Part shown: in pieces, positions 46,253 through 54,347 of the stretch | Numbering within the stretch: the stretch's first letter is position 1 | Layout: every line of letters starts with the position of its first letter | Source: Mannheimia haemolytica | GTDB lineage: Bacteria > Pseudomonadota > Gammaproteobacteria > Enterobacterales > Pasteurellaceae | NCBI GenBank assembly: GCA_900638155.1 | Contig: LR134495.1 | Coordinates: 2,232,001 to 2,296,000 of the forward strand | Length of the DNA: 64,000 nt | Direction: 5' to 3' | Made by a program: the position numbers and the translations under genes | Notes under the pieces: generated by a model | What the model was told of the DNA's origin: nothing | The model's database searches: none | Seen by the model: only the letters and a program-made list of their open reading frames with translations

Positions 46253-46267
46253 GGTGCAATGCACCCT
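46251..46267. terminator. Palindrome between hmuV and purN
   Basis: AGGGTGCA (46251-46258), A, TGCACCCT (46260-46267). It overlaps the hmuV stop codon and lies five bases from the purN stop. It has no T-run, so termination strength is uncertain. Confidence 0.6.
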
Positions 46268-46272
46268 ATCGT

Positions 46273-46911
46273 TTAATCTTCGGCATATCCACCGGTAGGC
46301 AACAGTTTACCGTCTAAATACGCTTTGCCGTGCTGAGAAACTAATCTACCCGAACAGAACCACTCAATCACCAACGGATAGTATCGATGCTCTTGCTCAA
46401 CCACTCGAGCCATTACATCTTCAATCTCATCTTCAGGATAAATCGGCACTTTGGCTTGTAATACCACCGCACCCGCATCCACTTCTTCATTCACGAAATG
46501 AATGGTCGTGCCGTGTTCACTCTCCCCAGCCTCAATCGCTCTTTGATAAGTGTTTAGCCCCGGGTATTTAGGTAATAAGGAAGGGTGAATATTGAGTATT
46601 TTGCCAGCAAAACGTTGCGTAAATTCAGGCGTTAAAATTTTCATATAGCCGGCTAACACAATTAACTCAGCTCCTAACTGCTCAATTTGTTCGGCAATCG
46701 CAAGATCCATTTCCACATTGCTTTGGTAATCTTTACGAGAAAATACAAATGTCGGGATTCCCGCCTGTTTAGCTCGAATCAGCCCATAGGCATCTGCCTT
46801 ATTGCAAATTACACCGCAAATCTGACCGCTTGTATCCGCAGATTTTTGCGCATCAATCATTGCTTGTAGGTTAGAACCATTCCCTGAAATTAAAACCACA
46901 AATTTTTTCAT
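46273..46911 (-). CDS. purN: Phosphoribosylglycinamide formyltransferase PurN
   Basis: GAR transformylase, which uses 10-formyl-THF in the third step of purine synthesis. It has 212 aa, the same as E. coli. GNGSNLQAMIDA is the phosphate loop; the catalytic triad is in NIHPSLLPKYPG (Asn and His) and VNEEVDAG (Asp). The ATG at 46911 is chosen over an upstream GTG at 46920 because MKKFVVLISGNG is the normal family start. It carries an internal uptake sequence at 46824. It is separated from purM, unlike the purMN operon of enterobacteria. No good PurR box was found upstream. Confidence 0.95.
   Translation of the reverse strand: MKKFVVLISGNGSNLQAMIDAQKSADTSGQICGVICNKADAYGLIRAKQAGIPTFVFSRKDYQSNVEMDLAIAEQIEQLGAELIVLAGYMKILTPEFTQRFAGKILNIHPSLLPKYPGLNTYQRAIEAGESEHGTTIHFVNEEVDAGAVVLQAKVPIYPEDEIEDVMARVVEQEHRYYPLVIEWFCSGRLVSQHGKAYLDGKLLPTGGYAED
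46824..46833 (-). repeat. Uptake sequence within purN
   Basis: GACCGCTTGT with TTACACCGCAAATCT upstream. Confidence 0.7.
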
Positions 46912-46981
46912 ATTACACACCGGCTGAATATTAATCGTTCCCGATATTATGCCTTGAATCTCAACATCAGTACAGGAAAGA

Positions 46982-47013
46982 AAAATGGCTTATTGGTTAA
47001 AATAAGCCATTTT
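46982..47013 (-). terminator. Terminator of the second TonB receptor unit
   Basis: The 13-bp arms AAAATGGCTTATT (46982-46994) and AATAAGCCATTTT (47001-47013) with a 6-base loop. On the minus strand it is followed by TTTCTTTCC. It lies five bases after the receptor stop codon. Confidence 0.88.
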
Positions 47014-47017
47014 CAAG

Positions 47018-49261
47018 CTAGAAACGCACCTCTGCCCCTAGTGTGTAAGTTCGACCTCTGGCACTATTCGTGAAACGATAGGTGTCTGTATCAGAGTCAT
47101 ACTCTTCTGAGCTGGAAGAGTTATACGCATTTAAGGCATCAAGATAATTTCGGTTCATCACATTTTGTACCCCGACTTTTAAGGTTAAATGTTTATTCAC
47201 TTTGTAATTTGCATATAAATCGATAATCACCGGAATATTCGGTAACTGCTCGTGAATAATGTTGCCATCTTCGTCTAAATCAATACCGACACGTTTCGCT
47301 TTGCCTGTATATTTAAAAATGCTAGACAGTGTTAATTTTTTATCCAGCAATTTAGCCCCTAGCTCCAAAGTCGCATAATCTTTTGGTAGCTGGGTATAAG
47401 CTTCAGTGCCAAATCCATAAAGAATAGTCGCACCTTTTGAAGTGGGTGCTGTGCTTTCAGTTCGGGTATAACTACCATTGACAAAAAAAGCATCGGAATC
47501 GTAAGCCAGCTCAACTTCCCAACCTCGATTTTTAACCTTTTCAGGGTGATTCACATAAATTTGGAACTGTATAGCATTGGTAGCATCACTTGAATTTCGA
47601 CATACTGTTGGCCCACAACCATACAACGAGAGGTTATACAAATAGTCTTTAATGCGTGAGTTAAAATATACCGCTTTTAGCCCCAAGATATCATTATTGA
47701 GTAATACATTATCTTGATGAATATTAAACCCAATCTCATAGGTTTTCGCACTTTCCGGTTTCAAAAACGGGTTCACACTCAAGCCATTTCGACTGGTATT
47801 AAACATTTCTTGCACATTAGGCGAACGGGAGGTTTGTTTGTAACTGACAAACGGTTGAAACCAATCAACAACCTGAAACGCTAAAGTAGCAGAAGGATTC
47901 AACTTGTAGTGTTTTTTATTAACATCAAACCCAAAAGAAGGGAAACAATAATCCATATCATCGCTATCGCATTCTGGCTTATATCCTTTTAACTGATAGC
48001 GTGAATAGTGAAGACTTGAATTTAAAGTGAAAATACCGTATTTCCATTCAGTGTCTAGGTAAAGGGAATCAATATTTTGCTTACCTGCCGGCCCAAAAGC
48101 TGCATTGCGAATCGCTCCATCATTATTCTTACTTTCCGGTAAATCACGGGAATATTTATTTCGCATTAAATTTACACCATAAGTCAATAATGCTGATAAT
48201 TTCCCTGACTCAAAACGGCTGGTGTTATTCAAATCAAACATCCACATTTTGTTTTTGGTTGAGGCATCTTCTAATGTCCATAGTTTTGCATCATCGTGGA
48301 AATCTTGCTTAGTTTCTGTTACGGCAGTTAGGAATTTCAGATCAATCCAATCAGATTGAGGACGGTAACTGGATTCTAAGGAATAGGTCGCACTATCAAT
48401 ATTACGCCCCACTAAGCTATTTTTATATTGACGTCCGGACAATTTAAACTCTGAGTCTTGATTTGGCTTAAAGGCAATTTTTCCCATATAAGATTCAGGG
48501 TGATTTTTTAACCCTTGCATATAAGCAGAATCACTTGCCATTGTGCCATTACCTCGCCGATAATTTTGACTGATACTACTTTTGCTAAAAGCCAATAAAC
48601 TGCCAAGAGAGCCACTTTCCAGCACATCAACTTTTCCGGCTAGTGCAATCATTCCGTTTTTACCTAGATCATTATTGCCATAATTAAAACGGCTTAAAAC
48701 ACCAACTTTATGTTGTTCTAGCAGAATATCTTCGACATCAATCGTTTTAAAATTGGCACTACCAGCTAAAGCATTCAACCCGGCTGCACCATTGTTGTAA
48801 CCTTTCGCAATATCCACTCGGGTTAAAAAATTTTGATCAATTAAAGTGCTGAATTGGCTCATTGGCCCGTTACCGTCAGTGTGGAACTTACCACCTCCGT
48901 TTGCTGATGTACCAAGCTGGGTTTGTGGCACGCCATCAACTAAGGTATTTACCCGACCGAGTCCGCTCATATTACGAATATTCACGCTCACGCCACCCTG
49001 CCCCGGGTCAATTTGGGTATAACCACCTGCGACAGAGCGGACAATACTATCTAAATTTTGCATTGCATTCACATTCATTGCACGGGAGCTCACCGATCCG
49101 GCTTTACTGAAATTCTCAAAATTAGGGTTTTCCACAGTGCCATAAACTGTAACAGTATCAAGCTCCATAATATTTTTCGCCTTTTCTTCTGCGAATGTAG
49201 TTTGCGATGCTACGATACACAACACCGGAAGCAAAATGCGAGTAATTGTATTAAATTTCAT
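47018..49261 (-). CDS. TonB-dependent outer-membrane receptor, second, Fur-linked
   Basis: A 747-aa receptor with signal peptide MKFNTITRILLPVLCIVASQTTFA, TonB box-like MELDTVTVYG and a plug domain (VSVNIRNMSGLGRVNTLVDG and GAAGLNALAGSANFKT). The large barrel ends GAEVRF. Two pairs of Cys occur in putative surface loops (CDSDDMDYCF and CGPTVC). KQTSRSPNVQEMF and NPFLKPESAKTYEIG are barrel landmarks shared with heme/siderophore receptors. The ATG at 49261 follows AAGGAG. It is 8 nt downstream of the ChaN-like gene and cotranscribed with it behind a Fur box. A heme ligand is suggested by the partner but not shown. Confidence 0.87.
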   Translation of the reverse strand: MKFNTITRILLPVLCIVASQTTFAEEKAKNIMELDTVTVYGTVENPNFENFSKAGSVSSRAMNVNAMQNLDSIVRSVAGGYTQIDPGQGGVSVNIRNMSGLGRVNTLVDGVPQTQLGTSANGGGKFHTDGNGPMSQFSTLIDQNFLTRVDIAKGYNNGAAGLNALAGSANFKTIDVEDILLEQHKVGVLSRFNYGNNDLGKNGMIALAGKVDVLESGSLGSLLAFSKSSISQNYRRGNGTMASDSAYMQGLKNHPESYMGKIAFKPNQDSEFKLSGRQYKNSLVGRNIDSATYSLESSYRPQSDWIDLKFLTAVTETKQDFHDDAKLWTLEDASTKNKMWMFDLNNTSRFESGKLSALLTYGVNLMRNKYSRDLPESKNNDGAIRNAAFGPAGKQNIDSLYLDTEWKYGIFTLNSSLHYSRYQLKGYKPECDSDDMDYCFPSFGFDVNKKHYKLNPSATLAFQVVDWFQPFVSYKQTSRSPNVQEMFNTSRNGLSVNPFLKPESAKTYEIGFNIHQDNVLLNNDILGLKAVYFNSRIKDYLYNLSLYGCGPTVCRNSSDATNAIQFQIYVNHPEKVKNRGWEVELAYDSDAFFVNGSYTRTESTAPTSKGATILYGFGTEAYTQLPKDYATLELGAKLLDKKLTLSSIFKYTGKAKRVGIDLDEDGNIIHEQLPNIPVIIDLYANYKVNKHLTLKVGVQNVMNRNYLDALNAYNSSSSEEYDSDTDTYRFTNSARGRTYTLGAEVRF

Positions 49262-49269
49262 AATTCTCC

Positions 49270-50106
49270 TTATTGAGTGACCCAAAGATAATCTGCCTGT
49301 GAAGAAGTAATACCTTCTCTCTCTGTTTTAAGCATTAGCACCGCTACTTTTTTTGTTCGGTCATATTCCGCAGTATGCAACGGAACGCCAAGATCTTTGC
49401 GAACGTGGTGGTTACCTGCAATCAGCAAGCTAGTCGATAACGCATTTTTTACTAATTTTTCTGCCATTCTGCGATCACGGAATTGTTGTACTGCCACCAT
49501 ATTTTCCATCGGGTAAACACTCCCGTGATTTATTGAGGACAGTAATTGTGCAATCTTTTGTTTGACTTCAGTGGAAGTGGATACAGAACCTTTTAATGGC
49601 TCTGCCCCATTTAATAAAATTTCAACCTCTTTATCTGTTAAGTTAGTGGCTACAACACGACTATTTGAACGCAAACTCTCTACCACTAAATCTTGATACA
49701 TCTTCCAATCCCATTTTTGCCATTGAATTGCCTCTCTTAAATCAGTAGCTGATAAATTAACCGGTTGGTTAAACTGAATGCGATCAATCGCAGGTTGCTG
49801 ATCCACATTTAACATCTCCAACGCAATTAAATGTAACTTGGCTTTCTTCGTAAGTTGATTAAATAAATACAATTCAATTTGGTGGTGAATTAACTGAGTA
49901 TGCTCCTCACCAACTAAAACGTAATCTTGAGAAGATAGACGGGAAAGTAGCTCAGTAAATGAAATCGTTTGATTGGTATTCAGATCAATAATTTGGCCGA
50001 TAGAGTCCACGTTTTGTTCATTAAGGGATTGTGTTGAAACCGAGCAGCCTAAAAGAAAAAAAGCCATAAAAAGGCTAGCTAAAAAAGAGGAAATACGAGG
50101 TAACAT
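49270..50106 (-). CDS. ChaN-like heme-binding uptake lipoprotein
   Basis: A 279-aa lipoprotein: signal MLPRISSFLASLFMAFFLLG followed by the acyl Cys. The body fits the ChaN/haem-binding-uptake (Tiki-like) family: YVLVGEEHTQLIHHQIELYL with the Glu-His pair, LHLIALEMLNVDQQPAID, WDWKMYQDLVVES, and LLIAGNHHVRKDLGVPLH near the C-terminus. Family knowledge: C. jejuni ChaN binds heme between two monomers, and homologues sit in heme-uptake operons such as phuW. The ATG at 50106 is used because the signal peptide starts there; upstream in-frame codons overlap the Fur box. First gene of the unit. Confidence 0.88.
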   Translation of the reverse strand: MLPRISSFLASLFMAFFLLGCSVSTQSLNEQNVDSIGQIIDLNTNQTISFTELLSRLSSQDYVLVGEEHTQLIHHQIELYLFNQLTKKAKLHLIALEMLNVDQQPAIDRIQFNQPVNLSATDLREAIQWQKWDWKMYQDLVVESLRSNSRVVATNLTDKEVEILLNGAEPLKGSVSTSTEVKQKIAQLLSSINHGSVYPMENMVAVQQFRDRRMAEKLVKNALSTSLLIAGNHHVRKDLGVPLHTAEYDRTKKVAVLMLKTEREGITSSQADYLWVTQ

Positions 50107-50124
50107 AACAAAAAATAAATTAAT

Positions 50125-50143
50125 GAGAATTATTATCATTATG
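50125..50143. promoter_or_regulatory. Fur box upstream of the ChaN-like gene
   Basis: GAGAATTATTATCATTATG matches the 19-bp Fur consensus at 15 positions and lies 19 bases before the start codon, so it overlaps the expected promoter. Confidence 0.8.
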
Positions 50144-50210
50144 TTATGTAAAAAAAGAAAAATCAATTTATTTTCAGAAAACAGATAAAGAAAATGATTG
50201 ATAAAACAAA

Positions 50211-50243
50211 AAGCGGTAATATTTCTAAAAAATATTACCGCTT
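50211..50243 (-). terminator. Terminator of glyA
   Basis: AAGCGGTAATATT (50211-50223) and AATATTACCGCTT (50231-50243) are perfect 13-bp arms around TCTAAAA. Both arms contain the truncated uptake core AAGCGGT. On the minus strand it is followed by TTTTGTTTTATC. Confidence 0.88.
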
Positions 50244-50263
50244 GTAAAAGTGTAAAGTTGAGA

Positions 50264-51526
50264 TTATGCGTACACTGGTAAACGTTTACAAATGTCTAAA
50301 ACTTTCGCTTTAGTCTCTGCAATCATTTGTTCGTGATTATCTTTACCAATGCTATCTAACACATCGCACATCCAGCCGGCTAGTGCCGTCACTTCTGCTT
50401 CTTTAAAACCACGGCGGGTTACAGAAGGCGTTCCCACACGAATACCTGAAGTCACGAATGGTTTTTGAGGGTCATTCGGTACCGAGTTTTTATTCACGGT
50501 AATGTTCGCAGCCCCTAATGCAGCATCTGCCGCTTTCCCCGTTAAACCTTGTTTTACAAAGCTAACAAGGAATAAATGGTTTTCCGTACCGTTTGAAACC
50601 ACATCAAAACCACGTTGCTTAAATACCTCAACCATTGCTTTCGCATTTTTCACAACCTGCTGCTGATATGCCTTAAATTCCGGCTCTAAAGCTTCTTTAA
50701 AACAAACCGCTTTTGCCGCAATAACGTGCATTAACGGACCACCTTGACCAGCTGGGAATACAGCAGATTGCAGTTTCTTATACATTTCTTCATCACCAGA
50801 TGCAGATAAAATCAAACCACCTCGAGGACCGGCTAAGGTTTTATGGGTTGTTGTCGTCACGACATGAGCGTGTGGAAGCGGATTTGGATAAACCCCCGCC
50901 GCAATTAAGCCGGCAACGTGAGCCATATCCACAAATAAATATGCCCCAACTTCATCGGCAATTTCACGCATTTTTGCCCAATCCATAACTTGCGAATAAG
51001 CAGAGAAACCAGCAACAATCATTTTCGGTTTCACTTCTTGGGCTTGTTTGCGTAATGCTTCATAATCAATTAAGCCTTCATCAGTAATGCCGTATTGTTC
51101 TGCTTTATAAATTTTACCAGAGAAGCTGACTGAAGCACCGTGGGTTAAATGCCCGCCGTGCGCTAAACTCATACCTAAAATAGTATCACCCGGATTAAGC
51201 AACGCCATATATACGGCTGCATTCGCTTGTGAGCCTGAATGCGGTTGAACGTTGGCATAATCTGCCCCGAACAATGCTTTCGCACGGTCAATCGCGAGTT
51301 GTTCTACAATATCCACATACTCACAACCCCCATAGTAACGTTTACCCGGATAACCTTCGGCATATTTATTGGTTAATTGTGAGCCTTGAGCCTGCATTAC
51401 ACGTGGGCTTGCATAGTTTTCAGATGCAATTAATTCAATATGTTCTTCTTGACGGCGATCTTCATCTTGAATGGCTTGCCATAATACTGCATCGTAATCA
51501 GCGATATTCATATCACGTTTTAACAT
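50264..51526 (-). CDS. glyA: Serine hydroxymethyltransferase
   Basis: This PLP enzyme interconverts serine and glycine and charges tetrahydrofolate with one-carbon units. It has 420 aa (E. coli 417). The PLP lysine is K229 in [49 protein letters not shown] and [15 protein letters not shown] match E. coli closely. The start is the ATG at 51526 with AGGAGT upstream. A PurR-like operator 22 bases before the start indicates purine control, as in E. coli. Single gene. Confidence 0.97.
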   Translation of the reverse strand: MLKRDMNIADYDAVLWQAIQDEDRRQEEHIELIASENYASPRVMQAQGSQLTNKYAEGYPGKRYYGGCEYVDIVEQLAIDRAKALFGADYANVQPHSGSQANAAVYMALLNPGDTILGMSLAHGGHLTHGASVSFSGKIYKAEQYGITDEGLIDYEALRKQAQEVKPKMIVAGFSAYSQVMDWAKMREIADEVGAYLFVDMAHVAGLIAAGVYPNPLPHAHVVTTTTHKTLAGPRGGLILSASGDEEMYKKLQSAVFPAGQGGPLMHVIAAKAVCFKEALEPEFKAYQQQVVKNAKAMVEVFKQRGFDVVSNGTENHLFLVSFVKQGLTGKAADAALGAANITVNKNSVPNDPQKPFVTSGIRVGTPSVTRRGFKEAEVTALAGWMCDVLDSIGKDNHEQMIAETKAKVLDICKRLPVYA

Positions 51527-51547
51527 TTTTGGACTCCTAATAAGCTT

Positions 51548-51563
51548 AAGTAAACGTTTGCGT
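51548..51563. promoter_or_regulatory. PurR operator upstream of glyA
   Basis: AAGTAAACGTTTGCGT matches ACGCAAACGTTTGCGT at 14 of 16 positions, with the central AAACGTTTGCGT intact. Confidence 0.85.
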
Positions 51564-51647
51564 AAGTTGATTTCACGTTATTTTACGCATTTTTTAGTTT
51601 CATAGATAGTATTATTTATATAAAAATTAACTTCGAGTGAAAGAAAA

Positions 51648-51693
51648 ACAAGCGGTCACATTTTGTAAAAAATTTACCAAATATGACCGCTTA
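51648..51693. terminator. Inverted uptake-sequence pair after the micro-operon
   Basis: ACAAGCGGTCA (51648-51658) pairs with TGACCGCTT (51684-51692); the second word is degenerate (CTTAG, not CTTGT). It lies 16 bases beyond the stop of the 30-aa gene and is a likely terminator for it. Confidence 0.65.
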
Positions 51694-51708
51694 GTATTAT
51701 TCATTGAA

Positions 51709-51801
51709 TTAATGATTATGATCTTTTAAATGCTTTGCCCATTGCATTGCCGCAAATCCTAAAACGGCTAAAACTAGCAAACCAATAGTTAATCCATCCA
51801 T
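51709..51801 (-). CDS. 30-aa small membrane protein
   Basis: A 30-codon gene reading MDGLTIGLLVLAVLGFAAMQ then WAKHLKDHNH. One hydrophobic helix (about residues 4-20) is followed by a short basic, His-rich tail. It is very likely real: a near-perfect Shine-Dalgarno GGAGG lies 9 bases before the ATG inside the end of the preceding gene. The gap to that gene is one nucleotide, and an inverted-repeat terminator follows. It could be a subunit or regulator of a membrane complex, or a toxin-like peptide, but no family is recognised. At this length it would be missed by most gene callers. Confidence 0.7.
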   Translation of the reverse strand: MDGLTIGLLVLAVLGFAAMQWAKHLKDHNH

Positions 51802-51802
51802 T

Positions 51803-52024
51803 TTACATTTCCTCCGCTGTCTCTCTAAATGCCCTGGCGGTTGTTAAAAAAGAATATATAACCGTAAATAATGTAGCCAAATGCACAAACTTCATCAATA
51901 GTAAATACTCTCCATAGAGAATAACAGGAATTGCTAAAATTGCAACTTTTGCCACATCGTCCATTAGTTTTGCCCAAGCCTCAAATGAGCTTTTCTTAAT
52001 CGGCTTTTTAAATAGATTTAGCAT
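51803..52024 (-). CDS. 73-aa membrane protein, first gene of a micro-operon
   Basis: A 73-aa protein starting MLNLFKKPIKKSSFEAWAKL with a basic N-terminus. Two hydrophobic segments (about 24-43 and 46-62) and an acidic end (RAFRETAEEM) follow. The ATG at 52024 has GGAGG at 4-base spacing; an in-frame codon at 52075 has no such support. It precedes the 30-aa gene by one base, so both are made from one message. A CRP-S-like site lies about 76 bases upstream of the start. No known family is recognised. A helper of a respiratory or transport complex is possible, but only topology is visible. Confidence 0.75.
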   Translation of the reverse strand: MLNLFKKPIKKSSFEAWAKLMDDVAKVAILAIPVILYGEYLLLMKFVHLATLFTVIYSFLTTARAFRETAEEM

Positions 52025-52092
52025 AATGCCTCCGTCATTTCCTGTTATTTTGGAAGAAAATCTGGAAACGAGCAAAAAGCAAAGTTGATATT

Positions 52093-52108
52093 TTCGATGC
52101 AGATCGCA
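52093..52108 (-). promoter_or_regulatory. CRP-S-like (competence-type) site upstream of the micro-operon
   Basis: On the minus strand TGCGATCTGCATCGAA, flanked by TTT and AAA. Nine of ten half-site bases match the Pasteurellaceae CRP-S form TGCGA-N6-TCGCA, which needs Sxy as well as CRP; it fits the ordinary CRP form less well. It lies between the mesD stop codon and the 73-aa gene. Confidence 0.55.
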
Positions 52109-52111
52109 AAA

Positions 52112-53143
52112 TTATTTTGCTAATTCCGCACGCAATATCGCTGCCCCTTGGCTGAGTGCCTGTAATTTACCTTGTGCGACTTGGCGTGAAAGTGGTGCCA
52201 TTCCGCAGTTGGTGCTTGGGTAGAGTTTATCTGCATCGACAAATTGTAATGCTTTGCGTAACGTATCTGCCACTTGTTCCGGTGTTTCGATAATGTTAGT
52301 AGCCACATCAATCGCTCCCAGCATTACTTTTTTGCCACGCACTAATTCGATTAAGTCCATTGGCACACGGGAGTTTTGGCACTCTAAGGAGATAATGTCG
52401 ATTTTTGATTGTTGCAGTTTCGGGAAACTCTCTTCGTATTGACGCCATTCATTGCCGAGGGTCTGTTTCCAGTCGGTATTGGCTTTAATGCCGTAGCCGT
52501 AGCAGATATGCACCGCCGTTTCGCATTTTAAGCCTTCCGCCGCACGCTCTAACGCTGCCACGCCCCAGTCGTTTAATTCATCAAAGAAAACGTTAAACGC
52601 CGGTTCGTCAAATTGAATAATATCGACACCTGCTGCTTCCAACTCTTTGGCTTCTTCGTTGAGGATTTTGGCAAATTCCCACGCCAGTTTTTCACGGCTT
52701 TTGTAATGACCGTCATAGAGGGTGTCGATCATCGTCATCGGGCCGGGTAATGCCCATTTAATTGGCTTGTCGGTATGCGCACGCAAGAATTTGGCATCGT
52801 CCACAAACACCGATTTCGGACGGGAAACTGCCCCCACCACGCTTGGCACGCTGGCATCGTAACGGTTACGAATGCGCACGATTTCACGCTTGCTAAAATC
52901 CACCCCTTCCAAATGCTCGATAAAGGTAGTAACAAAGTGCTGGCGGGTCTGCTCACCATCGCTAACAATATCAATCCCTGCCGCAATTTGTTCGGCAAGA
53001 GAGACAAGAAGGGCATCACGTTTGGCTTGAAGTAGCTCCTCTCCTTCAAATTTCCAAGGTGACCACAGTTTTTCTGGCTCGGCAAGCCACGAAGGTTTTG
53101 GTAGGCTGCCGGCTGTAGAGGTTGGGAGAAGAATGTTGCTCAT
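52112..53143 (-). CDS. mesD: Core-MetE methionine synthase MesD
   Basis: A short cobalamin-independent methionine synthase of 343 aa that keeps only the catalytic barrel of MetE. The zinc ligands are all visible: H212 and C214 (VHICYG), E254 (ISLEC) and C313 (TNCGM). FDEPAF (179-184) is the homocysteine-site segment. Family knowledge: such core enzymes paired with MesX (DUF1852) form the MesD group, which makes methionine without folate, needs MesX and oxygen, and has an unidentified methyl donor. The upstream neighbour is exactly such a DUF1852 gene. The ATG at 53143 starts the conserved LLPTSTAGSLPKP region. Confidence 0.88.
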   Translation of the reverse strand: MSNILLPTSTAGSLPKPSWLAEPEKLWSPWKFEGEELLQAKRDALLVSLAEQIAAGIDIVSDGEQTRQHFVTTFIEHLEGVDFSKREIVRIRNRYDASVPSVVGAVSRPKSVFVDDAKFLRAHTDKPIKWALPGPMTMIDTLYDGHYKSREKLAWEFAKILNEEAKELEAAGVDIIQFDEPAFNVFFDELNDWGVAALERAAEGLKCETAVHICYGYGIKANTDWKQTLGNEWRQYEESFPKLQQSKIDIISLECQNSRVPMDLIELVRGKKVMLGAIDVATNIIETPEQVADTLRKALQFVDADKLYPSTNCGMAPLSRQVAQGKLQALSQGAAILRAELAK

Positions 53144-53197
53144 TTTGTGTTCTCTGATTTATGTGTGTTTTTAAGTTTATACTATGGAGATCAAACT

Positions 53198-53218
53198 CCC
53201 CTCTTTAGCAAAGAGGGG
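53198..53218 (-). terminator. Hairpin between mesX and mesD
   Basis: CCCCTCTTT (53198-53206) and AAAGAGGGG (53210-53218) around a 3-base loop, extended by flanking ACT/AGT pairs. It lies in the 99-base gap and may trim expression of mesD or stabilise mesX message. Confidence 0.6.
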
Positions 53219-53242
53219 AAGTTATTTAGGACATAATTTTAT

Positions 53243-54220
53243 TTATTTTTCTGCTGCCCAAGCCTCTAAAATCGCTTGGTAACGCTTAATAAAATGCTCT
53301 TCGGTGTATTTACCCTGTTTGATCGCCAACTGGGTGCGTTCTTCACGGTCATATTCCACTTTGGTGACAGAATAATCTTGGTAAGTCAGGCTGCCTTTAT
53401 ATACTTGCCCTGCGACCGAATTGGCATTGTAAATTTCCGGACGGTAAATTTTTTGGAACGCTTCCATTGTGGCAATCGTGCTGATTAGCTCTAAGTTAGT
53501 GTAATCATTGAGCAAGTCTGCATTCTCATCAAAGTAGAACGCATACGGCGCAACGGATTTTGGCGGCATAAAGTAACGCACTTTTAAGCCCATTTTCGCA
53601 AAATAGGCATCGGTTAATGAATAACTATCTTGCAGATATTCCACACCTAAAATCGGGTGAACGTTAGTGGTTCTCGTGTAGGTACGGGTGGTTGCCACGC
53701 TTAAACAGATCACCGGTGGTTTTTTATATTTTGCGGTATATTCAGGCGATGCCAATAAATGCTTAAACAATTTACCGTGCAACTCTCCATAGCCTTCCGG
53801 TACGCTAAATTGCTTTTTGTCTTTGTTATAATCTAGTAACAGTACGCTGAAATCGTAATCACGCACAAATGACGAGAAGTTATTGCCAACAATACCGTCA
53901 ATGGTTTTGCCGGTTTTGTGGTCGATAACATAGGTTTTTAACCACTCAATCGCTGGGAAAAACTCGCCCTTGCCTTCGACATCAATATCCAGCGAAACAA
54001 TATCTAATTTCACCGAATAACGATCCGCATTCGGATTATCCCAGTTCGCTAAATCGTTAAAACGGTTGTTGATCATCGCAATCGCATTTTGCAGGTTCTG
54101 CTTGCGGTTTTCGCCACGGGCAAGGTTGGCAAAGTTGGTGGTTAAACGGGTGCTCTGCTCTGGTTGGTAATCCTCATTAAATTCAATGGTGTGCACTTGG
54201 CATTTAAAATTTGTTGTCAT
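53243..54220 (-). CDS. mesX: MesX, DUF1852 protein required for methionine synthase MesD
   Basis: A 325-aa cytoplasmic protein of the DUF1852 family (no signal peptide or membrane segment). Features: RLTTNFANLARGENRKQNLQ at the N-terminus, DRYSVKLDIVSLDIDVEG, and VARGEN- and TNVHPILGVEYLQDSYSLTD-type blocks. Family knowledge: MesX is a putative oxygenase needed for MesD activity, thought to help release a methyl group for methionine. The start is ATG 54220 with GAGGGGAC upstream. It precedes mesD by 99 nt. No MetJ box or SAM riboswitch was recognised in 54221-54359. Confidence 0.85.
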   Translation of the reverse strand: MTTNFKCQVHTIEFNEDYQPEQSTRLTTNFANLARGENRKQNLQNAIAMINNRFNDLANWDNPNADRYSVKLDIVSLDIDVEGKGEFFPAIEWLKTYVIDHKTGKTIDGIVGNNFSSFVRDYDFSVLLLDYNKDKKQFSVPEGYGELHGKLFKHLLASPEYTAKYKKPPVICLSVATTRTYTRTTNVHPILGVEYLQDSYSLTDAYFAKMGLKVRYFMPPKSVAPYAFYFDENADLLNDYTNLELISTIATMEAFQKIYRPEIYNANSVAGQVYKGSLTYQDYSVTKVEYDREERTQLAIKQGKYTEEHFIKRYQAILEAWAAEK

Positions 54221-54347
54221 TTTATTGTCCCCTCTATTTTTCAAGATGACTTATTGAACCACAAATTTTTATTGAATAAAAATGATATATTTTTGAAATT
54301 TATATGAAAGCAATTCATATTGAATTTGCAAATTTAAGTAAAAAAGC

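Noticed and set aside
46912..46990. Possible PurR operator upstream of purN
   Set aside because: The best alignment around CGGGAACGATTAATA matches only about 8 of 16 consensus positions, no better than chance in AT-rich DNA.
51803..52075. Longer 90-aa version of the 73-aa membrane protein
   Set aside because: The upstream in-frame codon has no Shine-Dalgarno, while ATG 52024 has GGAGG; the extension would also run back towards the CRP-S-like site.
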